In this document: one piece after another, positions 1 through 9,279 of the stretch
Layout: each line of letters starts with the position of its first letter
Numbering within the stretch: position 1 is the first letter of the stretch
Made by a program: the position numbers and the translations under genes
The notes under the pieces: generated by a model
Told to the model about the DNA's origin: nothing
Database searches by the model: none
The model's input: only the letters and a program-made list of their open reading frames with translations
Assembly (NCBI RefSeq): GCF_000473325.1
Contig: NZ_KI421513.1
Location: 2,675,217-2,739,216, forward strand
From: Leisingera caerulea DSM 24564
GTDB lineage: Bacteria > Pseudomonadota > Alphaproteobacteria > Rhodobacterales > Rhodobacteraceae
Length of the DNA: 64,000 nt
Direction of reading: 5' to 3'

Positions 1-1102
1 TTTCGGCAAAATTGTAATGCCCGGTGCCGGTGATGACCGCGGCCCCTGCCTGCATCGGCTCAAACGGGTTGTGGCCGCCGATTTCGCGCAAGGACCCGCC
101 CAGGAACACGAGCGGGCTGAGCGCGTACCAGGTGCCGACCTCGCCCAGCGTATCCGCCAGATAGACCTGCGTGGCTTGCCCCGGCAGCATGCCCCTGCTG
201 CGCCGTGCACAGCTGAGGCCCGCTGCAGTCACCAGAGCTTCCGCGGCGTCTCCGCGCTCCGGATGGCGGGGGGCCAGCAGCAGGCAGAGATCCGGGTGCT
301 GTTTCAGCAGCGCCTGATGGGCCTCCAGCACGGTCTCCTCCTCGCCCTCGTGGGTGGAGGAGGCAATCCAGATGGGGCGGTCCCCAATGCTGCCGTGCAC
401 CTTGGTGAGGATATCCTGGTCAACCGGGAGCGGCGCGGAGACGGCCTTGAGATTGCTGCCGGGGCGGATGCGGTCTTGCGCGGCGCCCATTGCCTGCAGG
501 TTTGCAGCCGTTTTGCGGTTCTGGGTGACCAGCAGATCGAATTGATCCAGGATGAAGCGTGCGGTGTCCGGGCGTTTCTTCCAGCCCTCGACCGATTTGT
601 CCGACAGCCGGGCGTTCAGCAGCACCAGCGGACAGCCTGCTTGGCGGGCGCGCACCAGCATTTGCGGCCACAGTTCGCTTTCGACAAAGACCCCCAGGTC
701 CGGGCGCCAATGGGTGAGGAAGCGGTCCACGGCGGCAGCGGTATCCAAGGGCGGGAACTGGTGGCGGCAGCGCGGCGGCATCCGTTTGGCGATCAGCTCG
801 GCGGAGGTGGGCGTGCCGGAGGTAATCAGAAACTCCGCATCCGGGGCCTGCTCGCCCATTCGCCGGATCAGGGTCAGCACCGACAGGCTTTCGCCGACCG
901 ACGCGGCATGGAACCAGATCAGCCGCCCGGAGGGGCGGGGCAGGGAGGCATGGCCAAGGCGCTCGCGCACGCGCTCTTCCGGCAAGCCGTAATCGCGCAG
1001 CTTGGCCGCGACCTTGCGCCAGGCGAAAGGGGCAATCAGCGCGCTGGCGCCGCAATAAAGGGAGTACAGCAGCGTCGGCCGCGCGGGCGTGTTCCCGGAC
1101 AT
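1..1102 (-). CDS. waaA: 3-deoxy-D-manno-octulosonic acid (Kdo) transferase, 3' end cut by the window
   Basis: Transfers Kdo from CMP-Kdo to lipid A precursor at the inner face of the cytoplasmic membrane. The 367 visible codons start MSGNTPARPTLLYSLY (one N-terminal membrane anchor). They carry the family hallmark WFHAASVGE near residues 70-80, the SELWP motif near residue 145, and a GT-B style C-terminal half (SSTHEGEE, LGGSLREIGGHNPFEP). The stop lies beyond base 1, so about 50-60 C-terminal residues are missing because of the window edge and not because of a mutation. The ATG at 1102 lies 2 bases beyond the moaA stop codon, so the two genes are probably co-transcribed. Family identity is clear from the motifs; substrate specificity (mono- or bifunctional) cannot be read. 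Confidence 0.9.
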   Translation of the reverse strand, partial: MSGNTPARPTLLYSLYCGASALIAPFAWRKVAAKLRDYGLPEERVRERLGHASLPRPSGRLIWFHAASVGESLSVLTLIRRMGEQAPDAEFLITSGTPTSAELIAKRMPPRCRHQFPPLDTAAAVDRFLTHWRPDLGVFVESELWPQMLVRARQAGCPLVLLNARLSDKSVEGWKKRPDTARFILDQFDLLVTQNRKTAANLQAMGAAQDRIRPGSNLKAVSAPLPVDQDILTKVHGSIGDRPIWIASSTHEGEEETVLEAHQALLKQHPDLCLLLAPRHPERGDAAEALVTAAGLSCARRSRGMLPGQATQVYLADTLGEVGTWYALSPLVFLGGSLREIGGHNPFEPMQAGAAVITGTGHYNFAE

Positions 1103-1104
1103 GG

Positions 1105-2115
1105 TCAGCCGCCGGTGTGGCTCATGTGGCGGGTCATCTTGCCGCCGACTTCCTGGCGCGAGTAGTCGAAGTCGTGGCCGCGGGGCTTGTCGCCGATGGC
1201 GGCGCGGATGGCGGCCTCCAGCACGCCGGTGCCTTCCTCATTGGCGCGCAGGGGCGCGCGCAGGTCGGCTTTGCCCTCCTGGCCGAGGCAGGTGTAGATT
1301 TCGCCGGTGCAGGTCACCCGCACCCGGTTACAGCTTTCGCAGAAGTTATGGGAGAGCGGGGTGATAAACCCGATTTTCTGGCCGGTCTCTTCCAGCCGCA
1401 CATAGCGGGCAGGCCCGCCGGTGCGCTCAGCGAGGTCAGTTACCGTGTAGTGGTTTTCGTATTCCGCACGCACGTCCTTCAGCGACCAGTATTGCCCGAT
1501 GCGTTCCATATTGCCGATGTCTTCGCCCATCGGCATCACCTCGATCCAGGTGAGGTCCATGTCCCGTTCGGCGCACCAGCGGGTGATGGCGGGCAGCTCT
1601 GCCTCGTTGAAGCCTTTCAGCGCAACGCTGTTGATCTTGACCCGCAGGCCAGCCTTTTGCGCCGCGTCGATGCCTTTCAGCACCTGCGGCAGCCGGCCCC
1701 AGCGGGTCACGTCCGCAAACTTCTGCTCATCCAGCGTGTCGAGCGAGATATTCACCCGGCGCACCCCGGCGGCATAGAGGTCATCGGCGTATTTCACCAG
1801 CTGCGAGCCATTGGTGGTCAGCGTCAGCTCTTTCAGGGCGCCGGTGTTCAGATGGCGGCTCATCGCTTGGAAGAATGTCATGATGCCGCGGCGCACCAGC
1901 GGCTCGCCGCCGGTGATCCTGAGTTTCTCGACACCCAGACGGATGAAGGTGGAGCAGAGCCGGTCCAGCTCCTCCAGCGTCAGGAGGTCCTTCTTGGGCA
2001 GGAAGGTCATATTCTCGGACATGCAATAGACGCAGCGGAAATCGCAGCGGTCGGTGACCGAGACACGCAGGTAAGTGATTGCGCGGGCGAAGGGATCAAT
2101 AAGCGGAGCCGTCAT
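1105..2115 (-). CDS. moaA: GTP 3',8-cyclase (molybdenum cofactor biosynthesis protein A)
   Basis: Radical-SAM enzyme that, with MoaC, converts GTP to cyclic pyranopterin monophosphate, the first step of molybdenum cofactor synthesis; cytosolic. 336 residues, the usual MoaA length. The SAM-binding cluster is Cys24/Cys28/Cys31 (CDFRCVYC). GGEPLVR follows near residue 75. The C-terminal cluster motif is [18 protein letters not shown], and the protein ends in Gly-Gly, as MoaA needs for activity. The frame stays open far upstream of 2115, but the ATG at 2115 gives the family N-terminus and the upstream part has no MoaA similarity. It runs in the same direction as waaA with a 2-base gap. No molybdenum riboswitch was recognised upstream. 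Confidence 0.95.
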   Translation of the reverse strand: MTAPLIDPFARAITYLRVSVTDRCDFRCVYCMSENMTFLPKKDLLTLEELDRLCSTFIRLGVEKLRITGGEPLVRRGIMTFFQAMSRHLNTGALKELTLTTNGSQLVKYADDLYAAGVRRVNISLDTLDEQKFADVTRWGRLPQVLKGIDAAQKAGLRVKINSVALKGFNEAELPAITRWCAERDMDLTWIEVMPMGEDIGNMERIGQYWSLKDVRAEYENHYTVTDLAERTGGPARYVRLEETGQKIGFITPLSHNFCESCNRVRVTCTGEIYTCLGQEGKADLRAPLRANEEGTGVLEAAIRAAIGDKPRGHDFDYSRQEVGGKMTRHMSHTGG

Positions 2116-2205
2116 GCTACCTAGGTAAAGCGGGGCACCGCCCGCGGCAAGGGGGGACAGCTTTTGTGTCTGGCAAAGAGTTTCGCGGATAGCTAGGGTT
2201 TGCCC

Positions 2206-2646
2206 ATGCGTATGATATTCTTTTCCCTTGCTTCGATTTCCCTGCTGGCGGCCTGCGAAGGCATCCAGCTGAATTCTTCCGTTTTGAATGGCCGGGATGC
2301 ACCGGCGCCGTCTGAGCCGCAGGACCCTATGCTGCAGCCTGCTCCTGGTATTGACGTGGCGGAGGCGGATCCCGCCGTGCCTGCAGCGCCGTCGTTCCGC
2401 GGCTCCGCCACCACGGTGGCGTCGCTGGGCGATCCCTCGGTTCCGGGGATGTGGATGGAGACGCCGCTGGTGGCGGCAGAACAGCAGGCGCTGATCCGGA
2501 CGGGCCGCAACACTGAGGCGGTGGTGACACTGAAACCGGTTCCGGGTGCGGAATCGGGCGGCAGCCGCTTGTCGATCAGCGCCATGCGCGCGCTGGGCCT
2601 GCCGCTGACCGAACTGGCCGAAGTGCAGGTGCTGCCCGCAGGCTGA
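2206..2646 (+). CDS. Small predicted lipoprotein of unknown function
   Basis: 146 residues. The N-terminus [19 protein letters not shown] is a short signal peptide with a lipobox (LLAAC), so the mature protein probably starts at Cys18 and is lipid-anchored. The rest is Pro/Ala-rich and then forms a compact C-terminal part (about residues 85-146) beginning [20 protein letters not shown] recognise no enzymatic motif. The ATG at 2206 follows an AGGGT-like ribosome site; an in-frame TTG two codons upstream is less likely. It is divergent from moaA, with about 90 bases between the start codons. A strong hairpin follows at 2670-2694. Real gene likely; function unknown. Confidence 0.75.
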   Translation: MRMIFFSLASISLLAACEGIQLNSSVLNGRDAPAPSEPQDPMLQPAPGIDVAEADPAVPAAPSFRGSATTVASLGDPSVPGMWMETPLVAAEQQALIRTGRNTEAVVTLKPVPGAESGGSRLSISAMRALGLPLTELAEVQVLPAG

Positions 2647-2669
2647 GCTCTGGTTTTGCAAGAGGGGGA

Positions 2670-2694
2670 GCCCCCGCCCTATTAGGGCGGGGGC
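2670..2694. terminator. GC-rich hairpin between convergent genes
   Basis: GCCCCCGCCCT pairs perfectly with AGGGCGGGGGC across a 3-base ATT loop (11 bp stem). There is no T tract on either side, so it may act as a bidirectional transcription barrier or depend on Rho. It sits between the lipoprotein stop (2646) and the AlkD-like stop (2735). Confidence 0.6.
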
Positions 2695-2734
2695 GTGCGC
2701 TGCCCGGCGGGTGCCGGGCGCGACCCTGGCAGGG

Positions 2735-3427
2735 CTAGGCGTGTTTCAGATACTTCGCCGCTTCCTTGCGGGCAAAACCTTTCATCTCCGCACCATGCGC
2801 GTCCAGAAAGGCGTGGGTGCGGGCGGCGTCATGCTTGCTGAGGTCGCGCAGCCACCAGCCGATGGCCTTTTGAATGAACCAGTTCCGGTCCGGCACATAC
2901 GCGGCCGCCCAGCCAAGAATGCGCTCTCGCCGGTCCTGATCCGCCGGTTTCACGTTATTCATCTTGGCCCAGGGCAGAGTGGCCACCAGCGCGGCGCGGC
3001 GCGTCCACATATGGTCGGAGCGCGACCAGGCCTCCACCGTGTCCAGCCGCTCAGGATCCGCCTGCAGCCGCTTGGCAATGGCGGAACAGACGTGATCGGC
3101 AATGGCCCAGCTGTCGAACTCCGGCACCCAGGTTTGCAGCAGCGCCCAGATAGCCTGGTCGTCCTTGATCCGGGCCTGCGTCAGCAGTTTGGCGGCGGCG
3201 ATGCGGGCCTCGAAGACATCGCTCTCCCACAGGGCCCGCGCCAGCCCGGCACGTTCTTCAGTGTTCAAGGTTTGCCGCCAGGCTTTGGTCAGATCATTGG
3301 TGGCCGGGTTGGGCACGCCAAGAACCGCGCGGGTTTGCTTGTGATAGGCGGCCATCTGTTCTGCCCGGCCGGGTTCGGCCAAGGCTTTCAGCTGCGCCAG
3401 AGCCTCCTGCAGCGTCACGGCGGTCAC
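2735..3427 (-). CDS. AlkD-like DNA alkylation repair protein
   Basis: 230 residues of helical HEAT-like repeats in the DNA alkylation repair (AlkD) superfamily, which in characterised members excises 3- and 7-alkylated purines. Visible family features are [16 protein letters not shown], the central [16 protein letters not shown] (the Asp-Ser-Trp after the helix turn), and [20 protein letters not shown] followed by a Trp-Trp-Leu-Arg-Asp stretch. The frame stays open upstream inside glmS, but the GTG at 3427 overlaps the glmS stop by four bases (GTGA), typical of translational coupling, and gives a family-length protein. It appears to be the last gene of a glmU-glmS-alkD unit. Whether it is an active glycosylase is not shown. 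Confidence 0.85.
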   Translation of the reverse strand: MTAVTLQEALAQLKALAEPGRAEQMAAYHKQTRAVLGVPNPATNDLTKAWRQTLNTEERAGLARALWESDVFEARIAAAKLLTQARIKDDQAIWALLQTWVPEFDSWAIADHVCSAIAKRLQADPERLDTVEAWSRSDHMWTRRAALVATLPWAKMNNVKPADQDRRERILGWAAAYVPDRNWFIQKAIGWWLRDLSKHDAARTHAFLDAHGAEMKGFARKEAAKYLKHA

Positions 3428-5244
3428 TCGACCGTTACCGATTTCGCCAGGTTGCGCGGCTGGTCCACATCGGTGCCCTTGGCCACCGCAGTGTGATACG
3501 CCAAGAGCTGGGCGGGAATGGCGTAGAGGATCGGTGTCAGCGCCTCCTTGACCCGCGGCATCCGGATGGCGCACCAGACGTCGTCGCCGGCCTCGTTGAT
3601 CCCGTCCTGGTCGGAGATCATCAGCACCTTGCCCTTGCGGGCCAGCACCTCCTGCATGTTGGAGACGGATTTGTCAAAAAGCGCATCCTTGGGCGTCAGC
3701 ACCACCACCGGCATGTTCTTGTCAATCAGCGCGATGGGGCCGTGCTTCAGCTCGCCGGAGGCATAGGCCTCGGCATGGATGTAGCTGATTTCCTTGAGTT
3801 TCAGCGCGCCCTCCAGCGCCAGCGGGAACATCAGCCCGCGGCCCAGGAACAGCACATCGCGGGCTTCGCTCACCTTCTGAGCGGCCTGGCGGATCGCCTC
3901 GTTCTGCTCCAGCGCGGAAGACAGGACATTGGGCAGGCCGCGGATCGCGGTGGCATACTCTGCCATCTCCTCAGCACTCAGGTGTCCGCGGTCGCAGGCG
4001 GCCTTGAGCGCCAGCGCCAGCAGCACCGTCAGCTGGCAGGTGAAGGCCTTGGTGGAGGCGACGCCGATTTCAGGGCCGGCAAAGATCGGCAGCGCCAGAT
4101 CGCTTTCCCGCGCGATGGAGCTTTCGGGAACGTTGACCACCGACAGGATCTTGTTCGCCTTCTCCTGACAAAAACGCAGCGCCGCCAGGGTGTCGGCGGT
4201 CTCACCCGATTGCGAGACAAACAGGGCCAGTGTCTTGGCCGGGATCGGCGGCTCGCGGTAGCGGAACTCGGAAGCGATATCGACTTCGACCGGCAGGCGG
4301 GCGATTTGTTCGAACCAGTATTTGGCGGTGACACAGGCATAATAGGCGGTGCCGCAGGCGACCATTGTCAGCCGCTCGACCTGAGAAAAATCAACCTCTC
4401 CGGGCAGCCGGACGGTATCTTCCTCGACTGGCAGGTAATGGCGGATCGCCTCGGCGATCACATGGGGCTGCTCGGCGATTTCCTTGGCCATGAAGTGCTT
4501 GTGGCCGGCCTTGTCGACCTGGGCGGCGTCGATCTGGATGGTCTTGGTTTCGCGGTTCACCAGGTCGCCATGCGCGTTGCGGATCTCGGCGCCTGCGCGG
4601 GTCACGACGGCGCGGTCGCCTTCCTCCAGATAAGTGATCCGGTCGGTCAGCGGCGCCAGGGCAATGGCGTCGGAGCCCACGAACATCTCGCCGTCGCCAT
4701 GGCCGATTGCCAGCGGCGAGCCCTTGCGGGCGGCGACGATCAGGTCCTCCTCGCCGTCAAACAGGAACGCGAGCGCAAAGGCGCCCTCCAGCTGGTCCAG
4801 CGTCTTGAAGGCGGCATCCGCCGGCGCAAGGCCCTCCTGCAGGTAGCGTTCCGTCATCAGGGCAACTGTTTCGGTGTCGGTCTCGGTGCGGAACTCCAGG
4901 CCGCAGTTCAACAGCTCTGCGCGCAGTTCCTTGTAGTTCTCGATAATGCCGTTGTGCACCACGGCGACGGCGCCCGCGCGGTGCGGATGCGCGTTGCTGA
5001 CGGACGGCGCGCCATGGGTCGCCCAGCGGGTGTGGCCGATCCCGGCCTTGCCGGCCAGCGGCTCGTGCACCAGGAGGTCGGAGAGGTTCACCAGCTTGCC
5101 CACCGCGCGGCGGCGGTGCAGTTCGCCCCTGTTCACCGTGGCGATGCCCGCACTGTCATAGCCGCGGTATTCCAGCCGCTTCAGCGCCTCGACCAGGATC
5201 GGGGCGGCCTCGTGATTGCCCAGTACGCCGACAATTCCGCACAT
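3424..5244 (-). CDS. glmS: Glutamine-fructose-6-phosphate aminotransferase (isomerizing)
   Basis: Makes glucosamine-6-phosphate from fructose-6-phosphate and glutamine, the entry step to UDP-GlcNAc for peptidoglycan and lipopolysaccharide. 606 residues. The start is fixed by the requirement that the catalytic Cys becomes the N-terminal residue: the ATG at 5244 gives MCGIVGVLG, whereas an in-frame GTG one codon upstream would bury it. The Ntn glutaminase domain (about residues 1-220) contains HTRWATHG and is followed by two SIS isomerase domains (SQSGETADT, STKAFTCQ, GRGLMFPLALEGALKLKE) and the C-terminal tail ending AKSVTVE. The start overlaps the glmU stop by one base, so glmU and glmS are probably coupled. 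No glmS ribozyme-type leader fits in this arrangement. Confidence 0.97.
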   Translation of the reverse strand: MCGIVGVLGNHEAAPILVEALKRLEYRGYDSAGIATVNRGELHRRRAVGKLVNLSDLLVHEPLAGKAGIGHTRWATHGAPSVSNAHPHRAGAVAVVHNGIIENYKELRAELLNCGLEFRTETDTETVALMTERYLQEGLAPADAAFKTLDQLEGAFALAFLFDGEEDLIVAARKGSPLAIGHGDGEMFVGSDAIALAPLTDRITYLEEGDRAVVTRAGAEIRNAHGDLVNRETKTIQIDAAQVDKAGHKHFMAKEIAEQPHVIAEAIRHYLPVEEDTVRLPGEVDFSQVERLTMVACGTAYYACVTAKYWFEQIARLPVEVDIASEFRYREPPIPAKTLALFVSQSGETADTLAALRFCQEKANKILSVVNVPESSIARESDLALPIFAGPEIGVASTKAFTCQLTVLLALALKAACDRGHLSAEEMAEYATAIRGLPNVLSSALEQNEAIRQAAQKVSEARDVLFLGRGLMFPLALEGALKLKEISYIHAEAYASGELKHGPIALIDKNMPVVVLTPKDALFDKSVSNMQEVLARKGKVLMISDQDGINEAGDDVWCAIRMPRVKEALTPILYAIPAQLLAYHTAVAKGTDVDQPRNLAKSVTVE

Positions 5245-6599
5245 CACTTGGCTCCCTTTTGCAGGCGGGCTTTCTTGGCGTGCAGCATCTCCATGAGCTT
5301 GCGCGCGCGGCCCGGTTTGTTGGTTTGTTCAGCGCGGCCAATGGCCAGGTCGCCGTCTTCGACATTCTTTGTGATGATGGCACCTGTCGCGGTCATCGCC
5401 TCGTTGCCGACCCGCACCGGGGCCACCAGCATGGTGTTCGACCCGATAAAGGTGCGGGCGCCGATTTCGGTGCGGTGCTTCATCACACCGTCATAGTTGC
5501 AGGTAATTGTGCCCGCGCCAATATTGGTTGCTTCGCCGACCGCGGCGTCGCCGATATAGCTAAGGTGGTTCACCTTGGCGCCTTCGGCAATCTCGGCGTT
5601 CTTGATTTCGACGAAGTTGCCGATGTGGGTGTTCTCCGCCAGCTCCGCACCGGGGCGCAGGCGGGCATAAGGCCCCACTTTGGCACCGCGGCTGACGTGG
5701 CAGCCCTCCAGATGCGAAAACGCCCGGATCAGCGCGCCGCTTTCCACCGTCACGCCGGGGCCGAAGACCACATTGGGTTCGATCACCGTGTCGCGGCCGA
5801 TGATGGTCCCGAAAGAGAGGTAGACGGTTTCCGGCGCCATCAGGGTGACGCCCAGGTCCAGAAGTTCGGCCCGTGCGCGTGCCTGGAACAGCCCGTCGGC
5901 CTGCGCCAGTTCCGCGCGGGAATTGACGCCCAGCGTTTCCGCCTCGTCGCAGGACACGGCGGTGACTTTCAAGCCCTCGCGGCGGGCCAGTTCCACCAGA
6001 TCGGTCAGGTAGTATTCCCCCGAGGCGTTTTCATTGCCAACCCGGGCGATCAGATCGAACATCGCGCTGGCCTTGCAGGCCATCAGCCCGGAATTGCAGA
6101 AGGTGATGGCGCGCTCGGCTTCAGAGGCGTCCTTGAACTCGACAATCCGCTCCAGGCTGTCGCCGTTCATCACCAGGCGGCCATAACGTCCCGGGTCGGC
6201 AGCCTCGAACCCCAGGATCACCAGATCGGCGCGCTGGCGGGCTTCGACCATCCGCTCCAGCGTCTCGGCGCTGACAAAGGGCGTGTCGCCGTAAAGCACA
6301 ACCACATCGCCCTCGAAGCCGTCTAACGCGGCGCGGGCCTGGTTCACCGCATGGGCGGTGCCAAGCTGTTCCTCCTGAAGGACGACTTCGGCCTCCTCGT
6401 CGATTTCGGCTACCGCCTCACGCACTGCCTCAGCCCCGTGACCTGCCACAATGATGGTGCGCTCCGGCTCCAGTGCGCGGCCTGCAGCCATAGCGTGCTC
6501 CAGCATCGGCGCCTGGGCGATCGGGTGCAGGACTTTGGGGAGGTCGGAGTTCATCCGCGTGCCTTTTCCGGCCGCCAGGATGACAAGGGCAATGCTCAT
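5244..6599 (-). CDS. glmU: Bifunctional UDP-N-acetylglucosamine pyrophosphorylase / glucosamine-1-phosphate acetyltransferase
   Basis: Carries out the last two steps to UDP-GlcNAc: acetylation of GlcN-1-P and uridylyl transfer. 451 residues. The N-terminal nucleotidyltransferase begins MSIALVILAAGKGTRMNSDL, with the LAAGxGTRM loop and PKVLH. LYGDTP and NSGLMACK follow. The C-terminal half (about residue 250 on) is a left-handed beta-helix with hexapeptide-type repeats (IGNFVEIKNAEI, GAGTITCNYDG, FIGSNTMLVAPV) that hold the acetyltransferase site. First gene of the glmU-glmS-alkD unit; it is divergent from gph across about 130 bases. Confidence 0.97.
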   Translation of the reverse strand: MSIALVILAAGKGTRMNSDLPKVLHPIAQAPMLEHAMAAGRALEPERTIIVAGHGAEAVREAVAEIDEEAEVVLQEEQLGTAHAVNQARAALDGFEGDVVVLYGDTPFVSAETLERMVEARQRADLVILGFEAADPGRYGRLVMNGDSLERIVEFKDASEAERAITFCNSGLMACKASAMFDLIARVGNENASGEYYLTDLVELARREGLKVTAVSCDEAETLGVNSRAELAQADGLFQARARAELLDLGVTLMAPETVYLSFGTIIGRDTVIEPNVVFGPGVTVESGALIRAFSHLEGCHVSRGAKVGPYARLRPGAELAENTHIGNFVEIKNAEIAEGAKVNHLSYIGDAAVGEATNIGAGTITCNYDGVMKHRTEIGARTFIGSNTMLVAPVRVGNEAMTATGAIITKNVEDGDLAIGRAEQTNKPGRARKLMEMLHAKKARLQKGAK

Positions 6600-6730
6600 A
6601 ATCGCTTTTCTCTTTGTGTTTTTAGCGCTCCCGTTTTATCCGCTGGGGGGCAGGGCGCAAGGGATAGCGCCATCAAACTAGATTGCGGGCTGCAACATGC
6701 GGCGGCGGAAAAGTGCCGAAAGGGCAGGGT

Positions 6731-7393
6731 ATGCGAACAGTTATCTTCGATCTGGACGGCACGCTGGCGGATACCTCGGGCGATCTGCTGGCGGCGGCCA
6801 ATTTCTGCTTCCGGCAGATGGGGCTGGGCGATGTGCTGAGCCATCCCGAAGATGCAGGCGTCGCTCTGCGCGGCGGCCGGATGATGCTGACCGCAGGTTT
6901 GAAACGGGCAGGGCAGTTCAACCCCGCCACCGTCGATGAGTTTTATCCGGTTCTGCTGGAAGCCTATCGCGATGCTATCGACCACCACACTATACTTTAT
7001 CCCGGTGCAATGGAGGCTGTGGAGGTGCTGAAAGCCGCGGGCTTCGGCGTCGGCATTTGCACAAACAAGCCGGAAGGGCTGGCAGAGCAGCTGATGCGCA
7101 GCCTTGGCGTGCGGGATGCCTTTGCCTCGCTGGTTGGGGCGGACACGCTGCCGGTGCGCAAACCCGACCCGGAGCCGCTGTTCGAGGCCGCCCGCCGCGC
7201 TGGCGGCGATCCGGCGCGCACGCTGCTGGTCGGTGACAGCGACACTGACCGCACAACCTCTGCCAATGCGGGTGTGCCGTCGGTGCTGGTGACCTTCGGG
7301 CCCTCCGGCGATGACATGGCGGCGCTGAAACCCGAGGCTCTGCTCGACCGGTTCGAGGACCTGCCGGAGGTCGCGGACCGGCTGATTGCGTGA
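6731..7393 (+). CDS. gph: Phosphoglycolate phosphatase-type HAD hydrolase
   Basis: 220 residues. HAD-superfamily phosphatase of the Gph group, which hydrolyses 2-phosphoglycolate formed by DNA repair or RubisCO oxygenation. Motif I is FDLDGTLADTSGD with nucleophile Asp8 and Asp10; motif II is CTNKPEG; motif III/IV are VRKPDPEPL and LLVGDSDTDRTTS. The helical cap lies between motifs I and II. The frame is open upstream from 6683, but the ATG at 6731 is preceded by AGGGCAGGGT and gives the correct N-terminus. Substrate assignment is by family; other HAD phosphatases cannot be excluded. Confidence 0.85.
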   Translation: MRTVIFDLDGTLADTSGDLLAAANFCFRQMGLGDVLSHPEDAGVALRGGRMMLTAGLKRAGQFNPATVDEFYPVLLEAYRDAIDHHTILYPGAMEAVEVLKAAGFGVGICTNKPEGLAEQLMRSLGVRDAFASLVGADTLPVRKPDPEPLFEAARRAGGDPARTLLVGDSDTDRTTSANAGVPSVLVTFGPSGDDMAALKPEALLDRFEDLPEVADRLIA

Positions 7394-7472
7394 TCCCGCA
7401 ACTTAGTTTCGGGAAAGCCGTCCTTTCGGGTTCTCTCTTGACCCTTGAGGGGCAGCGGCTCACAAACGCCGC

Positions 7473-8666
7473 ATGAGCGAGACATTTTCCGGGTCTTTCA
7501 CCCAGCAGGAACCCATCCCTGAAGACGCCATCGAGGCCGCGCTGGCGGTGCTCCGTAGCGGGCGGCTGCACCGCTATAACGTGGCAGAGGGCGAGGCAGG
7601 GGAAACCGCCCTGCTGGAGCAGGAGTTCGCGGCGCAGACGGGCGCGAAATACTGCCTTGCGGTGGCGTCCGGCGGCTATGCGCTGGCGACCTCGCTGCGC
7701 GCGGTCGGGGTGAAGCCCGGCGACAAGGTTCTGACCAACGCCTTCACACTGGCGCCGGTGCCTGGATCAATCGCCTCTGTCGGGGCGGAGCCGGTGTTTG
7801 TCGAGGTGACCGAAGGCCTGACCATCGACCTGGAGGATCTGGCGGCGAAGGCGGATCAGGCGAAAGTGCTGATGCTGTCGCACATGCGCGGGCATCTGTG
7901 CGACATGGACCGGCTGATGGAGATCTGCGACGCAGCCGGTATCACCGTGATCGAGGATTGCGCCCACACCATGGGCGCCTCCTGGAACGGGGTGCTGTCG
8001 GGCCGCCATGGCGCGGTGGGCTGCTATTCCTGCCAGACCTACAAGCATGTGAACTCGGGCGAGGGCGGGCTGCTCATCACGGATGATGAGGAAATTGCCG
8101 CCCGCGCCATCATGATGTCGGGCTCCTACATGCTGTATGGCCGCCATCTGGCGGCGCCGGGGCCAGAGGTGTTTGAGCGGGTGAAATACGAGACCCCCAA
8201 CATCTCGGGCCGCATGGACAACCTGCGCGCCGCCATCCTGCGGCCGCAGTTGCGCGACCTGGATACTCAGGTGGAACGCTGGAACGACCGCTACCGCGCG
8301 GTGGAGGACGGTCTGCGCGGCACGCCAGGCCTGACGGTCGTGGAGCGACCCGCGCAGGAGGACTATGTCGGCTCCTCCATCCAGTTCCTGCTTTTGGACT
8401 GGAGTGAAGACGCCGTGCAGGAGGCCGTGCGCCGCTGTGCCGCCCGCGGGGTGGAGCTGAAATGGTTCGGCACGCCGGAGCCTGTTGCCTTCACCTCCCG
8501 CTATGACAGCTGGCGCTATGCGGACACCCCGCGGCTGCCGCAAAGCGACCGCATCCTGGCGGGGGTCATCGACATGCGGGTGCCGCTGACCTTCAGCCTG
8601 GAGGACTGCGCCCAGATCGCCCGGATCATCCGGGCAGAGGTGTCTGCCGTCTATCAGTCGGGCTGA
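7473..8666 (+). CDS. DegT/DnrJ/EryC1/StrS-family PLP aminotransferase
   Basis: 397 residues, fold-type I PLP enzyme of the sugar aminotransferase group. The PLP-Schiff base lysine is Lys191 in QTYKHVNSGEGG; upstream are the substrate loop (SGGYALATSLRAVGVKPGD), VIEDCAHTMGA (Asp-Cys-Ala-His for PLP ring contact) and GAVGCYSCQ. The family usually transfers an amino group to nucleotide ketosugars or acts in antibiotic/aminocyclitol pathways. Here there is no neighbouring sugar-nucleotide, glycosyltransferase or polysaccharide gene, so the substrate is unknown. Its 3' end overlaps the 3' end of the convergent creA gene by 13 bases. Confidence 0.85.
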   Translation: MSETFSGSFTQQEPIPEDAIEAALAVLRSGRLHRYNVAEGEAGETALLEQEFAAQTGAKYCLAVASGGYALATSLRAVGVKPGDKVLTNAFTLAPVPGSIASVGAEPVFVEVTEGLTIDLEDLAAKADQAKVLMLSHMRGHLCDMDRLMEICDAAGITVIEDCAHTMGASWNGVLSGRHGAVGCYSCQTYKHVNSGEGGLLITDDEEIAARAIMMSGSYMLYGRHLAAPGPEVFERVKYETPNISGRMDNLRAAILRPQLRDLDTQVERWNDRYRAVEDGLRGTPGLTVVERPAQEDYVGSSIQFLLLDWSEDAVQEAVRRCAARGVELKWFGTPEPVAFTSRYDSWRYADTPRLPQSDRILAGVIDMRVPLTFSLEDCAQIARIIRAEVSAVYQSG

Positions 8667-9112
8667 TAGAGCGGCACGGTCGAGATCGAGACCTTGGCGG
8701 AGCCATCCGTCAGCTCGGCTGCGTGGGCGACATAGATCAGCGTCTGGTTGGTTTCATCGAACAGACGTTTCACACGCAGGGATTTGAGGATGATGGACCG
8801 CGACTCCCGGAACACGTCCTCGCCGTCATCGCTGCGGTCGATGTCGCCCAGCGTGATCGGCCCGGTCTGGCGGCAGGCCAGCGAGGCGTTGGAGGGGTCC
8901 TCGAACCAGTTGCCCTTGGACAGCCGGTCAATCAGCCCGCGCTCAAAATAGGCGATGTGGCAGGTGACACCTTGGACCTTGGGATCGGAGATCGCCTCGA
9001 TCACAATATCATTGCCGACCCAGTCGACCCCGATCTGGCCGATCTCCTCGGCGGCGGCTGGCATGCCCAGCAAGCAGAATGCGGCAGCCAGGGCGCGGTT
9101 CAAACGTTTCAT
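8654..9112 (-). CDS. creA: CreA family periplasmic protein
   Basis: 152 residues. The signal peptide is MKRLNRALAAAFCLLGMPAAAEE, with cleavage probable after Ala-Ala-Ala. The mature protein has the CreA signature: IGQIGVDWVGNDIVIEAISD followed by DPKVQGVTCHIAYFERG and the conserved Cys in SLACRQTGPI, then IILKSLRV. CreA proteins are conserved in proteobacteria but have no established biochemical role. It is convergent with the aminotransferase gene, and the two stop codons lie inside each other's reading frames. Confidence 0.88.
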   Translation of the reverse strand: MKRLNRALAAAFCLLGMPAAAEEIGQIGVDWVGNDIVIEAISDPKVQGVTCHIAYFERGLIDRLSKGNWFEDPSNASLACRQTGPITLGDIDRSDDGEDVFRESRSIILKSLRVKRLFDETNQTLIYVAHAAELTDGSAKVSISTVPLYQPD

Positions 9113-9279
9113 GGAAATCTCCTGATTCTATTCGGCGGGGCAGGTTTCGCTCCCTTTATGCATCACTTACGCGCAGGTGCGGAAAAGGATCCATGGAACC
9201 TTTTGCCGGAGGCGGAGTTACTCCTGCTCAACGGCGCGTTGAGGCGCCGATGACAGAAAATGGATGAGAGGACACTATC

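Noticed and set aside
2116..2661. N-terminal extension of MoaA
   Set aside because: The open frame continues upstream of the ATG at 2115 but is antisense to the lipoprotein gene and carries no MoaA similarity; the family start is at 2115.
5245..5247. GTG start of glmS one codon upstream
   Set aside because: GlmS must expose the catalytic Cys as its first mature residue, which requires the ATG at 5244 immediately before that Cys.
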